Assembly: GCA_964489015.1 (NCBI GenBank)
Contig: CAZAXD010000019.1
Location: forward strand, 1 to 41,807
Source: JAPYWM01 sp964489015
GTDB lineage: Bacteria > Bacteroidota > Bacteroidia > SpSt-205
Length of the DNA stretch: 41,807 nt
Direction: 5' to 3'
Under the pieces are notes generated by a model, which worked only from the letters and a program-made list of their open reading frames with translations, was not told the origin of the DNA and did no database searches. A program made the translations under genes and the position numbers. This document shows positions 1 through 7,376 of the stretch, piece by piece; position 1 is the stretch's first letter; each line of letters begins with the position of its first letter.

Positions 1-1419
1 ATAGACGTAACCAGACCCGCCCACCTTGGCTTGATCGAGTATAATCCCATTGGCAGCATATAGCGTGATCAAAGCATCTGATACCAACCGCCCTGTCTTG
101 GCATCCAAGAGCGCGGCCCACACCTCCTCAGCCCCTACCCGTGCTAAAAGGTAATACGGTGAAACGAAAAACCAAGTTTGTAATAAGTCACCTTGCGACT
201 GGAGCTGAATAAAGTATAAACCTGGCTCTAAGTCTCGGCCAATCGCATAAATCGTCGTCCCGCTCTCTACTCGTACCTTCGGGAGCGCGGCAAGCGGAAG
301 CCCCCCTTGCACCACTGGCTCTCCATAAGCACTTACCCCACCACAGACCCCCTCCCAGTAATAGCCCAAGTCCATATTGTGTAGAAAGAGGCGAGCATTT
401 TGCGGTAAAATGCGCCATAATTCTAAGTGAACCTCCTCAATGGCCTGACCCATTCTAATATGAAGGCCCTGGCCTGGGGAAACGTAATGAATATCCGCAT
501 TAGCCCAGCTAAAAACCTTTGGAGAAGGAATCTGGATTTGAAGCGTCTCTGGCCGGGCTAAGCCATCTGCATCCCCAGGGTAACCCGCCCGGAGGATGAG
601 CGTGACGGGTCCGGATTCAGTAGCAGACAGCGCTAGCCGTACATCCAGTAAGCCAATGCTCACCTCTGGGCTAAGGACCCTACCCTGGCTAAAAAGCTGA
701 CAATAGCGCTCTACGGTCTGGGCATCAGCCAGCAAGCGGCGATTACCCCTTAGCCGAATCGTGGGCCTACCATTCTCCCAGCTAGCTTCGACATGACGAA
801 TAGCGTAGCCTGAATAGGTCCCAGCAGCCAATCTCCCCTCATAGAGCTTTGAACTGGCGGCCGTCTGGATACACACACGCCCTTCCCGAGCGGTTGAAGG
901 TCCCACGGCCAAAAACTCACGCTCACCGAGCTGACGGATTGCTGCAGCTTCTGCTCCGGCCCACTTTACCTGAAAAGCCTCTGGCGTGGTCCCTGCTGCA
1001 TTGACGGCGAAAACCACAGCGGGCTGCTGACGATCGCCCTCCACCCAAAAGTAATCGCTTTCCACCGCTAAAACCTCAAGGGGGCTTGTGCTGAACGAAG
1101 CCCTGCCAGTTGCCGCGCCCTTCGCCCGAACGGTGTAGCGCTGAGCCGGGGCTAAAGGCTCCGCTAAGTATAAAAGCCAAACCAGCCCCGCCTCATCTTG
1201 TTTCTGCACGTAGCTGACCGAAATCGCTGGCTCTAGTGTGAAGGTGGGCTTGCTCTTTGGCGCCTCCCGGAAACGCACCCCAATCACACGCGCACCGGGA
1301 GGGATTCCAGCGCGCGCACCAATGACTTCCAGGGATGAGGCACTTCGCCATAGCCACCAAAACAACAAACCAGCCAATATTACTACAGCACCTAACGTGA
1401 GCCAGCGAACCCGTCGCAT
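1..1419 (-). CDS. Alpha-2-macroglobulin-like protein, N-terminal part (runs off window)
   Basis: I translated this frame by hand from an ATG at 1419-1417; it stays open for 473 codons to the window edge, so the C-terminal part lies outside. Residues about 6-24 form one hydrophobic membrane segment followed by WLWRS, with no lipobox cysteine, so a membrane-anchored or secreted periplasmic protein is likely. The rest reads as successive beta-sandwich domains. The last visible stretch (residues about 425-473), which introduces V-G-A-E-E-V-W-A and then L-D-A-K-T-G-R-L-V-S-D-A, resembles the MG-domain pattern of bacterial alpha-2-macroglobulins, which trap or inhibit proteases. The bait region and any thioester motif would be outside the window. 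It lies 49 bases downstream of the broken repeat protein on the same strand. Start chosen because it is the first ATG after that gene and gives a membrane signal. Family call is inference from pattern; other Bacteroidota multi-Ig secreted proteins are possible. Confidence 0.6.
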   Translation of the reverse strand, partial: MRRVRWLTLGAVVILAGLLFWWLWRSASSLEVIGARAGIPPGARVIGVRFREAPKSKPTFTLEPAISVSYVQKQDEAGLVWLLYLAEPLAPAQRYTVRAKGAATGRASFSTSPLEVLAVESDYFWVEGDRQQPAVVFAVNAAGTTPEAFQVKWAGAEAAAIRQLGEREFLAVGPSTAREGRVCIQTAASSKLYEGRLAAGTYSGYAIRHVEASWENGRPTIRLRGNRRLLADAQTVERYCQLFSQGRVLSPEVSIGLLDVRLALSATESGPVTLILRAGYPGDADGLARPETLQIQIPSPKVFSWANADIHYVSPGQGLHIRMGQAIEEVHLELWRILPQNARLFLHNMDLGYYWEGVCGGVSAYGEPVVQGGLPLAALPKVRVESGTTIYAIGRDLEPGLYFIQLQSQGDLLQTWFFVSPYYLLARVGAEEVWAALLDAKTGRLVSDALITLYAANGIILDQAKVGGSGYVY

Positions 1420-1468
1420 AGCCTGAAAGTACGTAAAAAAATTACTTTCCTATACTTTGGAGCGTGAC

Positions 1469-2434
1469 CTAGTCCCACACCTCATACTCCCAAACCGCTG
1501 TGATGTAGTAGTTGATGTCCTCGATGCGATCGCTATTATTGCCGCGTTTGACCAGACCTAAGGATAGAAGGCTCCCTTTACTGAAGCTGTATCCTGTCGA
1601 CGGGAGAGTACTCTCTGCGTAACCACCGTCGTTTAGGTTAATGACGCTGCCAGTGTAATCATAATCCGTGCCATTGACCCGGAGGCGCAGCACGCAGAGA
1701 ATATCGGGGTTAGCACCGCCATTCTGGTTGATGGCCACGATCTCCTTTACAAGGCGACCATTATAGGGCGCTACCCAGGAGCAGCGAAAATCTGGCACAC
1801 CGCAGTCTATACAGTCATCCTCTCCGTCCCCATCCGCCGAAGGAAGCCAGAGTACTTGTTGGGTCCCATTATTAGGGAGCCAGCCTGAGCCGACGTTGAC
1901 AGTATGATATGTGATATGTCGGAAGCGGCCGAAGATATTCCCATTTTCATCGATGGGCATGCGCTCGGCATTGTTTGTGCGGAATCGGAGCGGTCGAGCA
2001 TCCGTCGTGCCGATAAAGTGATTATTAGGGTCTATTCCACTATTACCCACTAGGAGCCAGGCTATGGCATTGAGCGAGCCAAATGTGTTATTGCCGAGCA
2101 GGACATCACCAGGGTTTCCAGTAAAATTCGTAATACCGAGGTTGCCAAGGTTGTCGGTGCGCAGAAGAGCGCCATTAGGACCAGAGGGATAATTAGCCAA
2201 GCGGACTGTGCCGGTAGTGTGCAACTGAGCCGTCGGATTGGCCGTGCCGATACCGACACTACCCTCGATGATGGCACCGTTTGCCGGTGCGGCAGCGGCA
2301 GCAAAGCCCGCACCTATGCTCAGATTCCCGCTAATACTTAAGCGACTACCCGGATTCGTCAGACCGATCCCGACATTCTACCCCCATACGAGCGCTGCAG
2401 CAGCCAAACCAAAGGTAAATTGATAGGGTCTCAT
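1469..2434 (-). pseudogene. Secreted VGIGT-repeat surface protein broken by an in-frame amber codon
   Basis: The reading frame begins at ATG 2434-2432 with a textbook signal peptide (MRPYQFTFGLAAAALVWG) and meets TAG at 2380-2378 as codon 19. The same frame then continues open for about 300 codons to the stop at 1469. Directly after the TAG comes NVGIGLTNPGSRLSISGN, and later SVGIGTANPTAQLHTTGTV and WLLVGNSGIDPNNHFIGT. These are hallmark repeats of Bacteroidota secreted tail-fibre-like or adhesin-like proteins, in which the signal peptide typically ends AQ before NVGIGT. TAG is therefore most simply a C-to-T change of the expected CAG glutamine. The C-terminal ~150 residues look like a beta-sandwich domain; no T9SS sorting domain is visible. 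A TTG at 2224 could start the downstream part, but would lack a signal peptide. The break may be a real nonsense mutation or a base-call error; function unknown. Confidence 0.75.
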
Positions 2435-2446
2435 ACGCTCTTTTTG

Positions 2447-2454
2447 CAAATCTA
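2447..2454 (-). promoter_or_regulatory. Bacteroidota -7 element before the broken surface-protein gene
   Basis: On the minus strand the sequence reads TAGATTTG, a perfect TAnnTTTG, ending 12 bases before the ATG at 2434. No clear -33 TTTG at standard spacing. The 5' leader would be about 8 bases or less. Confidence 0.55.
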
Positions 2455-2524
2455 AAACAAAGATGTCGAGATTATGCCAACCCTCACTTATCCAGTTAGC
2501 CCAGGCTACCTCGAAGGGAGTTAG

Positions 2525-3364
2525 TTAAGGCGTGGCATAATTACTAATCAGGAGCTCATGTACTTTGCCTCGGCGATCGGATCGGGCGTTGATAGTGCGG
2601 CTAGCCCAGACGGTTTCTAGGCGGAAGGGGACATCCGCATAAAGCGCATGAATAAGCGGCACATCGGCATTGAAGACCAGGACATAGACACCGTTTTCGC
2701 TAAGCTGCCGGCAAACCTCTCGCAAGTTGCCTTGGTCCAAGGGGGTAAAGCCTGCCGGCTGATACGCTGTAAACGAGGCTGTCGGGGAAAGGGGCACGTA
2801 AGGTGGATCAAAGTAGACCCAATCCCCAGCCTGCGCCCGCCCTAAAACCGTCTCATAAGAAACCGCCAAAAGTTCCACGTTTTGCAGGGCCTTGGAGACG
2901 GCCCAGAGATTCTCGGGATCGGCATAAACGGGGCTTTTATAGCTACCGAAGGGCACATTAAAGCGGCCTTGGCGATTGACGCGGTAAAGGCCGTTGTAGC
3001 CGGTTCGATTGAGGTAAATCAGCCGGGCGGCGCGCTCAGCCCGCGAAAGCTGCCAGGGGTCCTTAGCGCGCAGCTCGTAATAAAAGCCCTTCTCATGCGG
3101 AAAGCACTGGAAGAGCGATAGCACCGCCTGCGGCTCGTCGCGAATGGCAACGTACGTATCGATAAGCTCGGCATTGAGGTCAGAGAGGATGGCTCGGCGT
3201 AGGAGCCCTTCCCGGCATAGCGCAAAGAAAAGCACCCCTCCACCCAAAAAGGGCTCGTGGTAGACACCAAACTGAGCGGGTCGCCGCCGCAAAAGCTCCG
3301 GAATGAGTTGCCCCTTCCCACCAGCCCATTTGACAAAAGGGCGAGGCACCGGGAGACGACTCAT
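2525..3364 (-). CDS. Dam-family DNA adenine N6-methyltransferase
   Basis: Methylates adenine in DNA using S-adenosylmethionine, probably as the modification half of a restriction-modification pair with the nuclease gene upstream. The N-terminus carries the Dam-type SAM-binding motif (FVKWAGGKGQL at about residues 10-20), followed by EPFLGGGVLFF, and the catalytic motif IV DPPY near residue 184 in YFDPPYVPLSPTASFTAY. Length (279 aa) fits the Dam/DpnM group. The frame is open further upstream to 3409, but ATG 3364-3362 is preferred because it directly precedes the conserved core and forms an ATGA overlap with the stop of the nuclease gene in its restored frame. The recognition site cannot be read from sequence; GATC is typical of Dam relatives but is only a guess here. 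Confidence 0.88.
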   Translation of the reverse strand: MSRLPVPRPFVKWAGGKGQLIPELLRRRPAQFGVYHEPFLGGGVLFFALCREGLLRRAILSDLNAELIDTYVAIRDEPQAVLSLFQCFPHEKGFYYELRAKDPWQLSRAERAARLIYLNRTGYNGLYRVNRQGRFNVPFGSYKSPVYADPENLWAVSKALQNVELLAVSYETVLGRAQAGDWVYFDPPYVPLSPTASFTAYQPAGFTPLDQGNLREVCRQLSENGVYVLVFNADVPLIHALYADVPFRLETVWASRTINARSDRRGKVHELLISNYATP

Positions 3365-3809
3365 AAGCCAAAGTAAAGTCGGAGCCACTCCTCTAGCTCC
3401 GAAAACCACACGACCTTTCCGTCGACATAAGGTAGCCCTTCATGTGGGATGAAAAGCCTTCCCCATCTATGACCACGATTCCTGGGATAGGCCAGTATTG
3501 AATATCCTGAACTAGCGCAGGTATTTTTTCTTCAGCGGTGCCGGGCGTTGCTTGATATTTACATTCTATGCCTAACCGCTTATTTGTTCGTTCATCGACC
3601 AAAACTACATCAATGAAACGTCGCTGCCCCCACAAACGCCTAGCCGCTTTGACCTCCGTCTGGGCTCTTAGCCCCAAAACTCGGGCTAATTCTACCACAT
3701 GCTGTTTTAATTCGTCACCACTCTTGAGGGCTTTCCCTTTTCCTGGCATAGAGGCCGGTTTGAATGCGAAAATACACATCCTTATTGAGTCAAATTGAGA
3801 TTCGGGCAT
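3361..3809 (-). pseudogene. PD-(D/E)XK restriction endonuclease with 3' frameshift
   Basis: Small nuclease-like protein upstream of and co-oriented with the Dam methyltransferase. The core shows the PD-(D/E)XK arrangement: FIDVVLVDE, then GIECKYQ, where the aspartate and E-x-K would bind the catalytic metal. Start ATG 3809-3807 is the first after the upstream gene ends at 3845; the open frame reaches back to 4016 but that part overlaps the phosphoesterase. As written the frame stops at 3393 after a sequence unlike the core (STERSCGFRS). Supplying one base near 3418-3424 (after ATG TCG AC) gives STGKVVWFSELEEWLRLYFGL and a TGA at 3363-3361 that overlaps the methyltransferase ATG as ATGA. The composition and junction support this as the ancestral end. 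So the gene has lost one base, by mutation or sequencing error; about 20 C-terminal residues are altered. Confidence 0.7.
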
Positions 3810-3844
3810 GTAGAAAACCTGAGATCTATCCACAATCAAGATAA

Positions 3845-5050
3845 CTAAGCCATTGTTAGTCGTAGAAGGGTGATCTCTGGCCAGATGCCAAGCCGTGCAG
3901 GAAGCCCTACATAGCCTAGCCCCCGATTGACGTACAAGGCTTGCGTGCCTACTTGGTGGAGGTCCGCCCAGTAGGTATAGAGCCAGCCAGCAGGGCTCCA
4001 GTGGTAACGTCCCCACTCTATGCCCATCTGCAGGCCATGGGTGTGCCCGCTCAAGGTAAGCGCTATGGGGCGCCGGCCGAGAACCTCATGCTCCCAATGC
4101 GTGGGATCATGAGACAGAAGCACCGTGCAGGCCCCTTGTGGTACCGAAGACATCGCCTTATCGAGGTCTCCATACTGCTGGCGTCGCCGCCAATAGCTCC
4201 AGTTACCGGTGCCCACGAGGTAAATCGTCTCACCGCCGATGGTGAGGGGATGAGCCGTATCCTCCAGAAGCTTAAAGCCCGCTTGGGCAATCCACGTACG
4301 AAGGCGCTTTTGATCAGCCGCTTTTTCTGAAGGAGAAGACCAGCGAGCGTAATCGCCATAGTCGTGATTGCCGAGCACGGCCCACTGACCGAGCGGGGCA
4401 GACAGCTGAGCCAAAGCGCCCACAAAAGGTTCTAGCTCCCCCGCATACACGTTGACCCAATCACCCGTAAAGCAGAGAAGGTCAGGCTGAAGGCCCTGGA
4501 TCAGGGCCCAAGCCTCATCGAGGCGGCGGGGGTTACTATAAAAAGAGCCAGCATGTAAGTCAGACAACTGTACGAGCCGTAGCCCTTCAAAGGCTGGGGG
4601 AAGGCCTTGAACGGGGACGAGCCTTTCGACAATGCGGAAGCGATATCGGCCCACCCAGAAGCCGTATCCGATCAGCGCAACTGGCGCAGTGGCTAAGAGC
4701 CCGGCACCCGCTTTTAGCAAAGCCCGGCGAGCCGGCGAAAGAGGCTCCGTTTCAGACCTCCTCGGAAGCGGTACCACTAGTCCCCATAGGCCAGCACCGA
4801 GCTTCGCTAAGGTCAGCATCAGCCAGACCGCAAAAAGAAGGCCAGCTACCTGACCTAAAAGTATTTTAGTCTGGAGCGCCTGAGCTGCTAGCGCCCCAAG
4901 GCCCCACATCACTAGGAAAGCTAGCAACACCCCCACGGTAATCCAACCCATCCATCGGCGCCATAGCCCTAATCGCCTTAGTCCATGATAGCCCCCCACT
5001 TCTGCTACAAGCCATATCGATAATAGAAATAACCAGCGCATGTCTTTCAT
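3845..5050 (-). CDS. Membrane-anchored metallophosphoesterase (YkuE-like)
   Basis: Calcineurin-like phosphoesterase with four N-terminal hydrophobic segments (about residues 5-20, 35-55, 65-92 and 113-133), so the catalytic domain follows a membrane module. The dinuclear metal site is complete: DLH (D164, H166), GD (196-197), GNHD (227-230), H314 in LSHDP, and GHTHG (335-339). This layout is that of the YaeI/YkuE group, which has been linked to UDP-diacylglucosamine or general phosphoester cleavage; the substrate here is not determined. ATG at 5050 overlaps the stop of the upstream gene (5047-5049) as ATGA, indicating translational coupling. A second ATG three codons later is possible. Length (401 aa) is normal for membrane members. 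Confidence 0.88.
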   Translation of the reverse strand: MKDMRWLFLLSIWLVAEVGGYHGLRRLGLWRRWMGWITVGVLLAFLVMWGLGALAAQALQTKILLGQVAGLLFAVWLMLTLAKLGAGLWGLVVPLPRRSETEPLSPARRALLKAGAGLLATAPVALIGYGFWVGRYRFRIVERLVPVQGLPPAFEGLRLVQLSDLHAGSFYSNPRRLDEAWALIQGLQPDLLCFTGDWVNVYAGELEPFVGALAQLSAPLGQWAVLGNHDYGDYARWSSPSEKAADQKRLRTWIAQAGFKLLEDTAHPLTIGGETIYLVGTGNWSYWRRRQQYGDLDKAMSSVPQGACTVLLSHDPTHWEHEVLGRRPIALTLSGHTHGLQMGIEWGRYHWSPAGWLYTYWADLHQVGTQALYVNRGLGYVGLPARLGIWPEITLLRLTMA

Positions 5051-5619
5051 GAAAGATGGCGCAAGAGGTCTTCTCGAAGGGTCTCGTATTCGACTAAGGA
5101 AAGCTTCCCCTCCTGATAGCGCTCGTATAACAAATCTATGGTACGCATCACTTCATCTCGCAAGGCTAGCCACTGGATACTAGTTCGGTCTAAACCCGCA
5201 TAAAGCTGGCGCACACCTTCTAATAAATCATCTTTAGGGGCCTGAATGATGAGCTCAAACACTTTTTGCATGATTTCGGTTGCCACGGGCTGGCCAAGCT
5301 CCATCCGGTGCTGTATCATGCGGCCCAGTTGACTCAGCTCAATCACAAGTCGGGAGCCCTGAATCACCGTCCCGCGCACATCTTCCAGCGGAAAGTAAGC
5401 CGTCGCATCATAAAAGTGGGTATCTGTAAAGAGTACTTCGTGACCCCCAAAGAGTCTTTCATGATGATAGAAGGCCACGACCTCAGCTGGACTGGTAATG
5501 TGCGGATAACGCCCAAGCAGACGACCCACTAAAGAGCTAGGGAGCTTAGGATAGCGGTAAAAGCCTAAAACAGGATTCTCAGGGAACTTGCGCAGCAGAA
5601 GAGCACGGTAGCTTCGCAC
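5047..5619 (-). CDS. PH-like / SHOCT-like domain protein of unknown function
   Basis: Not a family I can name. The middle part (EVLFTDTHFYD to about VRGTVIQGSRLVIEL) resembles a bacterial PH-like domain of the kind that sits next to SHOCT motifs. The C-terminus (LLYERYQEGKLSLVEYETLR) fits the SHOCT consensus, a short oligomerisation motif. No signal peptide or membrane segment. The frame is open back to 5712, but that part overlaps enolase and the promoter. GTG 5619-5617 is chosen because a perfect TATCTTTG element lies four bases upstream (5624-5631), which would give a leaderless mRNA starting at or next to the GTG; 190 aa results. It is coupled to the metallophosphoesterase downstream. Start confidence is moderate; TTG codons nearby are alternatives. 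Confidence 0.6.
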   Translation of the reverse strand: MRSYRALLLRKFPENPVLGFYRYPKLPSSLVGRLLGRYPHITSPAEVVAFYHHERLFGGHEVLFTDTHFYDATAYFPLEDVRGTVIQGSRLVIELSQLGRMIQHRMELGQPVATEIMQKVFELIIQAPKDDLLEGVRQLYAGLDRTSIQWLALRDEVMRTIDLLYERYQEGKLSLVEYETLREDLLRHLS

Positions 5620-5623
5620 CAAA

Positions 5624-5631
5624 CAAAGATA
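5624..5631 (-). promoter_or_regulatory. -7 element for the PH/SHOCT gene (leaderless GTG start)
   Basis: Minus-strand TATCTTTG, a perfect TAnnTTTG, ends four bases before GTG 5619. In Bacteroidota the element spans about -11 to -4, which places transcription start on the start codon. It lies back-to-back with the enolase promoter region. Confidence 0.6.
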
Positions 5632-5655
5632 CGGGGCTTTTTGGGCTAAAATCGC

Positions 5656-5663
5656 TTTCTTTG
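5656..5663 (+). promoter_or_regulatory. Probable -7 element for enolase
   Basis: TTTCTTTG, one mismatch to TAnnTTTG, ends three bases before the enolase ATG at 5667. It suggests a leaderless or near-leaderless transcript. Divergent from the element at 5624-5631. Confidence 0.4.
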
Positions 5664-5666
5664 CGC

Positions 5667-6941
5667 ATGGCTTGGATCGTCGATGTACGAGCTCGGCAGA
5701 TTCTCGACTCACGCGGCTATCCCACCGTAGAAGCAGAAGTCGTCTTAGACACAGGGCACATAGGCCGAGCGGCCGTGCCCTCTGGCGCCTCTAAGGGCTC
5801 TTATGAGGCGCTAGAGCTGCGTGACAAGGACGAGCGCTACTTTGGCGGCAAAAGCGTCCGGCAAGCTGTTCAACATGTCATCGACGAGATACGCCCTGCT
5901 TTATTAGACTTCTCGGCTTTAGATCAAACCGGCGTCGACCAGCGTCTTTTAGAGTTAGATGGCACTCCGAATAAATCTCGCTTGGGGGCTAACGCCATCT
6001 TAGCGGTATCGCTAGCCACAGCCCGAGCCGCCGCCGCCGCCCTCGATCTCCCCTTGTACCGGTACATTGGCGGCCTCTGTCCTATGCGCTTACCTGTCCC
6101 TTTGCTCAACATCCTCAATGGCGGCAAGCACGCTGATAATCCACTGGATGTGCAAGAGTTTATGATCGCCCCCATTGGCGCGGATACCTTTCAGGATGGC
6201 TTAGCGTGGGCCTTTGCCGTGAGCAGCGCTCTCAAGGATATCCTCAAGCGGCAAGGCCTGGGGGTTAGCGTCGGGGATGAAGGCGGCTTTGCCCCCCAAC
6301 TCCGAAATAACATCGAGGCCATCGAACTCCTCCTCCTGGCTATAGAAAAGGCTGGCTTTACCCCGGGCCAAGATATCGCCCTGGCTCTCGACGTAGCGGC
6401 TACCGAGTGGTATGACCCGCAAAACCACACCTATCGCCGCTTCAAGTCTACGGGCGAAACCCTCTCCAGCGAAGAGCTAATCAGCTTATGGGAAAAGTGG
6501 ACGCAAAACTATCCCATCTTCTCCCTGGAAGATCCCTTGGCGGAGGATGACTGGGAAAGCTGGGCGGAACTGACCCGCCGGATTGGCTCTCGGGTACAGC
6601 TTGTGGGCGATGACCTCTTTGTAACGAACCCCGATCGCCTTCAACAGGGGATTCAAGGCCATGTCGGCAATGCTATTCTCATCAAGCTCAATCAAATCGG
6701 GACCCTGACGGAGACGCTGTACGTCATCCAGCTAGCCCAGCGACACGGCTACAAAACTATCATTAGCCACCGCAGCGGCGAAACGGAAGACACCTTCATC
6801 GCGGACCTGGCTGTAGCGGTCGGCGCCGATCAAATCAAAACCGGTGCCTTGGCCCGTACCGACCGAACCGCTAAGTACAATCAGCTCCTTCGCATCGCAG
6901 AAGATCTCGGTTCTCAGGTACCGTATGGCCTCTACACCTAA
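5667..6941 (+). CDS. eno: Enolase (phosphopyruvate hydratase)
   Basis: Converts 2-phosphoglycerate to phosphoenolpyruvate in the cytoplasm. Motifs are intact: RARQILDSRGYPTVEAEV at the N-terminus, PSGASKGSYEA loop, GDEGGFAP near residue 202, SLEDPLAEDDW with a metal-ligand aspartate, GDDLFVTN, catalytic lysine K340 in ILIKLNQIGT, and the SHRSGETEDTFIADLAV signature. Length of 424 aa is typical. An upstream TTG at 5661 is in frame, but ATG 5667 is preferred because the homologous N-terminus begins here and the promoter element overlaps the TTG. The 3' end overlaps the start of the FtsB/DivIC-like gene by 17 bases, an enolase-ftsB pairing common in bacteria. Confidence 0.97.
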   Translation: MAWIVDVRARQILDSRGYPTVEAEVVLDTGHIGRAAVPSGASKGSYEALELRDKDERYFGGKSVRQAVQHVIDEIRPALLDFSALDQTGVDQRLLELDGTPNKSRLGANAILAVSLATARAAAAALDLPLYRYIGGLCPMRLPVPLLNILNGGKHADNPLDVQEFMIAPIGADTFQDGLAWAFAVSSALKDILKRQGLGVSVGDEGGFAPQLRNNIEAIELLLLAIEKAGFTPGQDIALALDVAATEWYDPQNHTYRRFKSTGETLSSEELISLWEKWTQNYPIFSLEDPLAEDDWESWAELTRRIGSRVQLVGDDLFVTNPDRLQQGIQGHVGNAILIKLNQIGTLTETLYVIQLAQRHGYKTIISHRSGETEDTFIADLAVAVGADQIKTGALARTDRTAKYNQLLRIAEDLGSQVPYGLYT

Positions 6942-7233
6942 AATCCCCTCGAGGAAGCTCCTCAACCCCTATTGGTGGATCACGCTCATAGCACTGCTGT
7001 GGCTGCTCTTCATTGATAACTATAACTGGATAGCCCAATGGCGCTTTGGCCAGCGCCTAGCTCAAATGGAAGCGCAATACCAGTTTTACGAGCAGGAAAT
7101 AGCCCGCCTGCAAACCGAGGCTCAGGCCCTCAAGCAAGACCGGTACACCCAAGAAAAATACGCCCGGGCGCACTACTGGGTTCACCGGCCGGATGAGTGG
7201 CTTTTCATCCTGGCTTCTTCTGATCAGCCTTGA
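6925..7233 (+). CDS. FtsB/DivIC-like septum formation initiator
   Basis: Short bitopic division protein of 102 aa. A basic N-terminus leads to one transmembrane segment (about residues 16-31, PYWWITLIALLWLLFID), then a coiled coil (QRLAQMEAQYQFYEQEIARL and onward) and a C-terminal segment HRPDEWLFIL like the end of Bacteroidota DivIC/FtsB proteins. It would act with FtsL/FtsQ at the division septum, a role inferred from family and from its usual place after enolase. ATG 6925 is chosen over upstream in-frame starts because those lie within enolase and add a sequence with no signal. The overlap with enolase implies co-transcription. Sequence from 7234 to 7363 downstream shows no gene. Confidence 0.82.
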   Translation: MASTPKIPSRKLLNPYWWITLIALLWLLFIDNYNWIAQWRFGQRLAQMEAQYQFYEQEIARLQTEAQALKQDRYTQEKYARAHYWVHRPDEWLFILASSDQP

Positions 7234-7363
7234 ACGGTCACGCTCCCTACCGCATCAGCCCCCTAACCGCCATACACACTAAGTCACCGGGCCCACTTCT
7301 CCACATCTCAGTTTTTCCACATTAAAGTTAACACCATCCAAACGGTTAAGGTCCCCCATATCG

Positions 7364-7371
7364 TTATTTTG
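7364..7371 (+). promoter_or_regulatory. Possible -7 element for nrdB
   Basis: TTATTTTG, one mismatch to TAnnTTTG, ends five bases before the nrdB ATG at 7377. The 143-base region between 7233 and 7377 holds no visible gene; I did not find a convincing NrdR box in it. Confidence 0.3.
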
Positions 7372-7376
7372 GGTGT

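Noticed and set aside
1469..2224. Intact 251-codon gene starting at TTG 2224
   Set aside because: The same frame extends upstream through VGIGT repeats to a signal peptide; the TTG is an internal leucine of TAQLHTTG, so the short form is a truncation product of the amber-broken gene.
3365..3409. Extended N-terminus for the Dam methyltransferase
   Set aside because: The extra residues precede the conserved start and overlap the nuclease tail; the restored-frame ATGA junction supports ATG 3364.
7234..7363. Possible small RNA or NrdR-regulated leader before nrdB
   Set aside because: No stable hairpin, tRNA-like fold or ACACTA-type palindrome could be seen; only the weak -7 element near the ATG.
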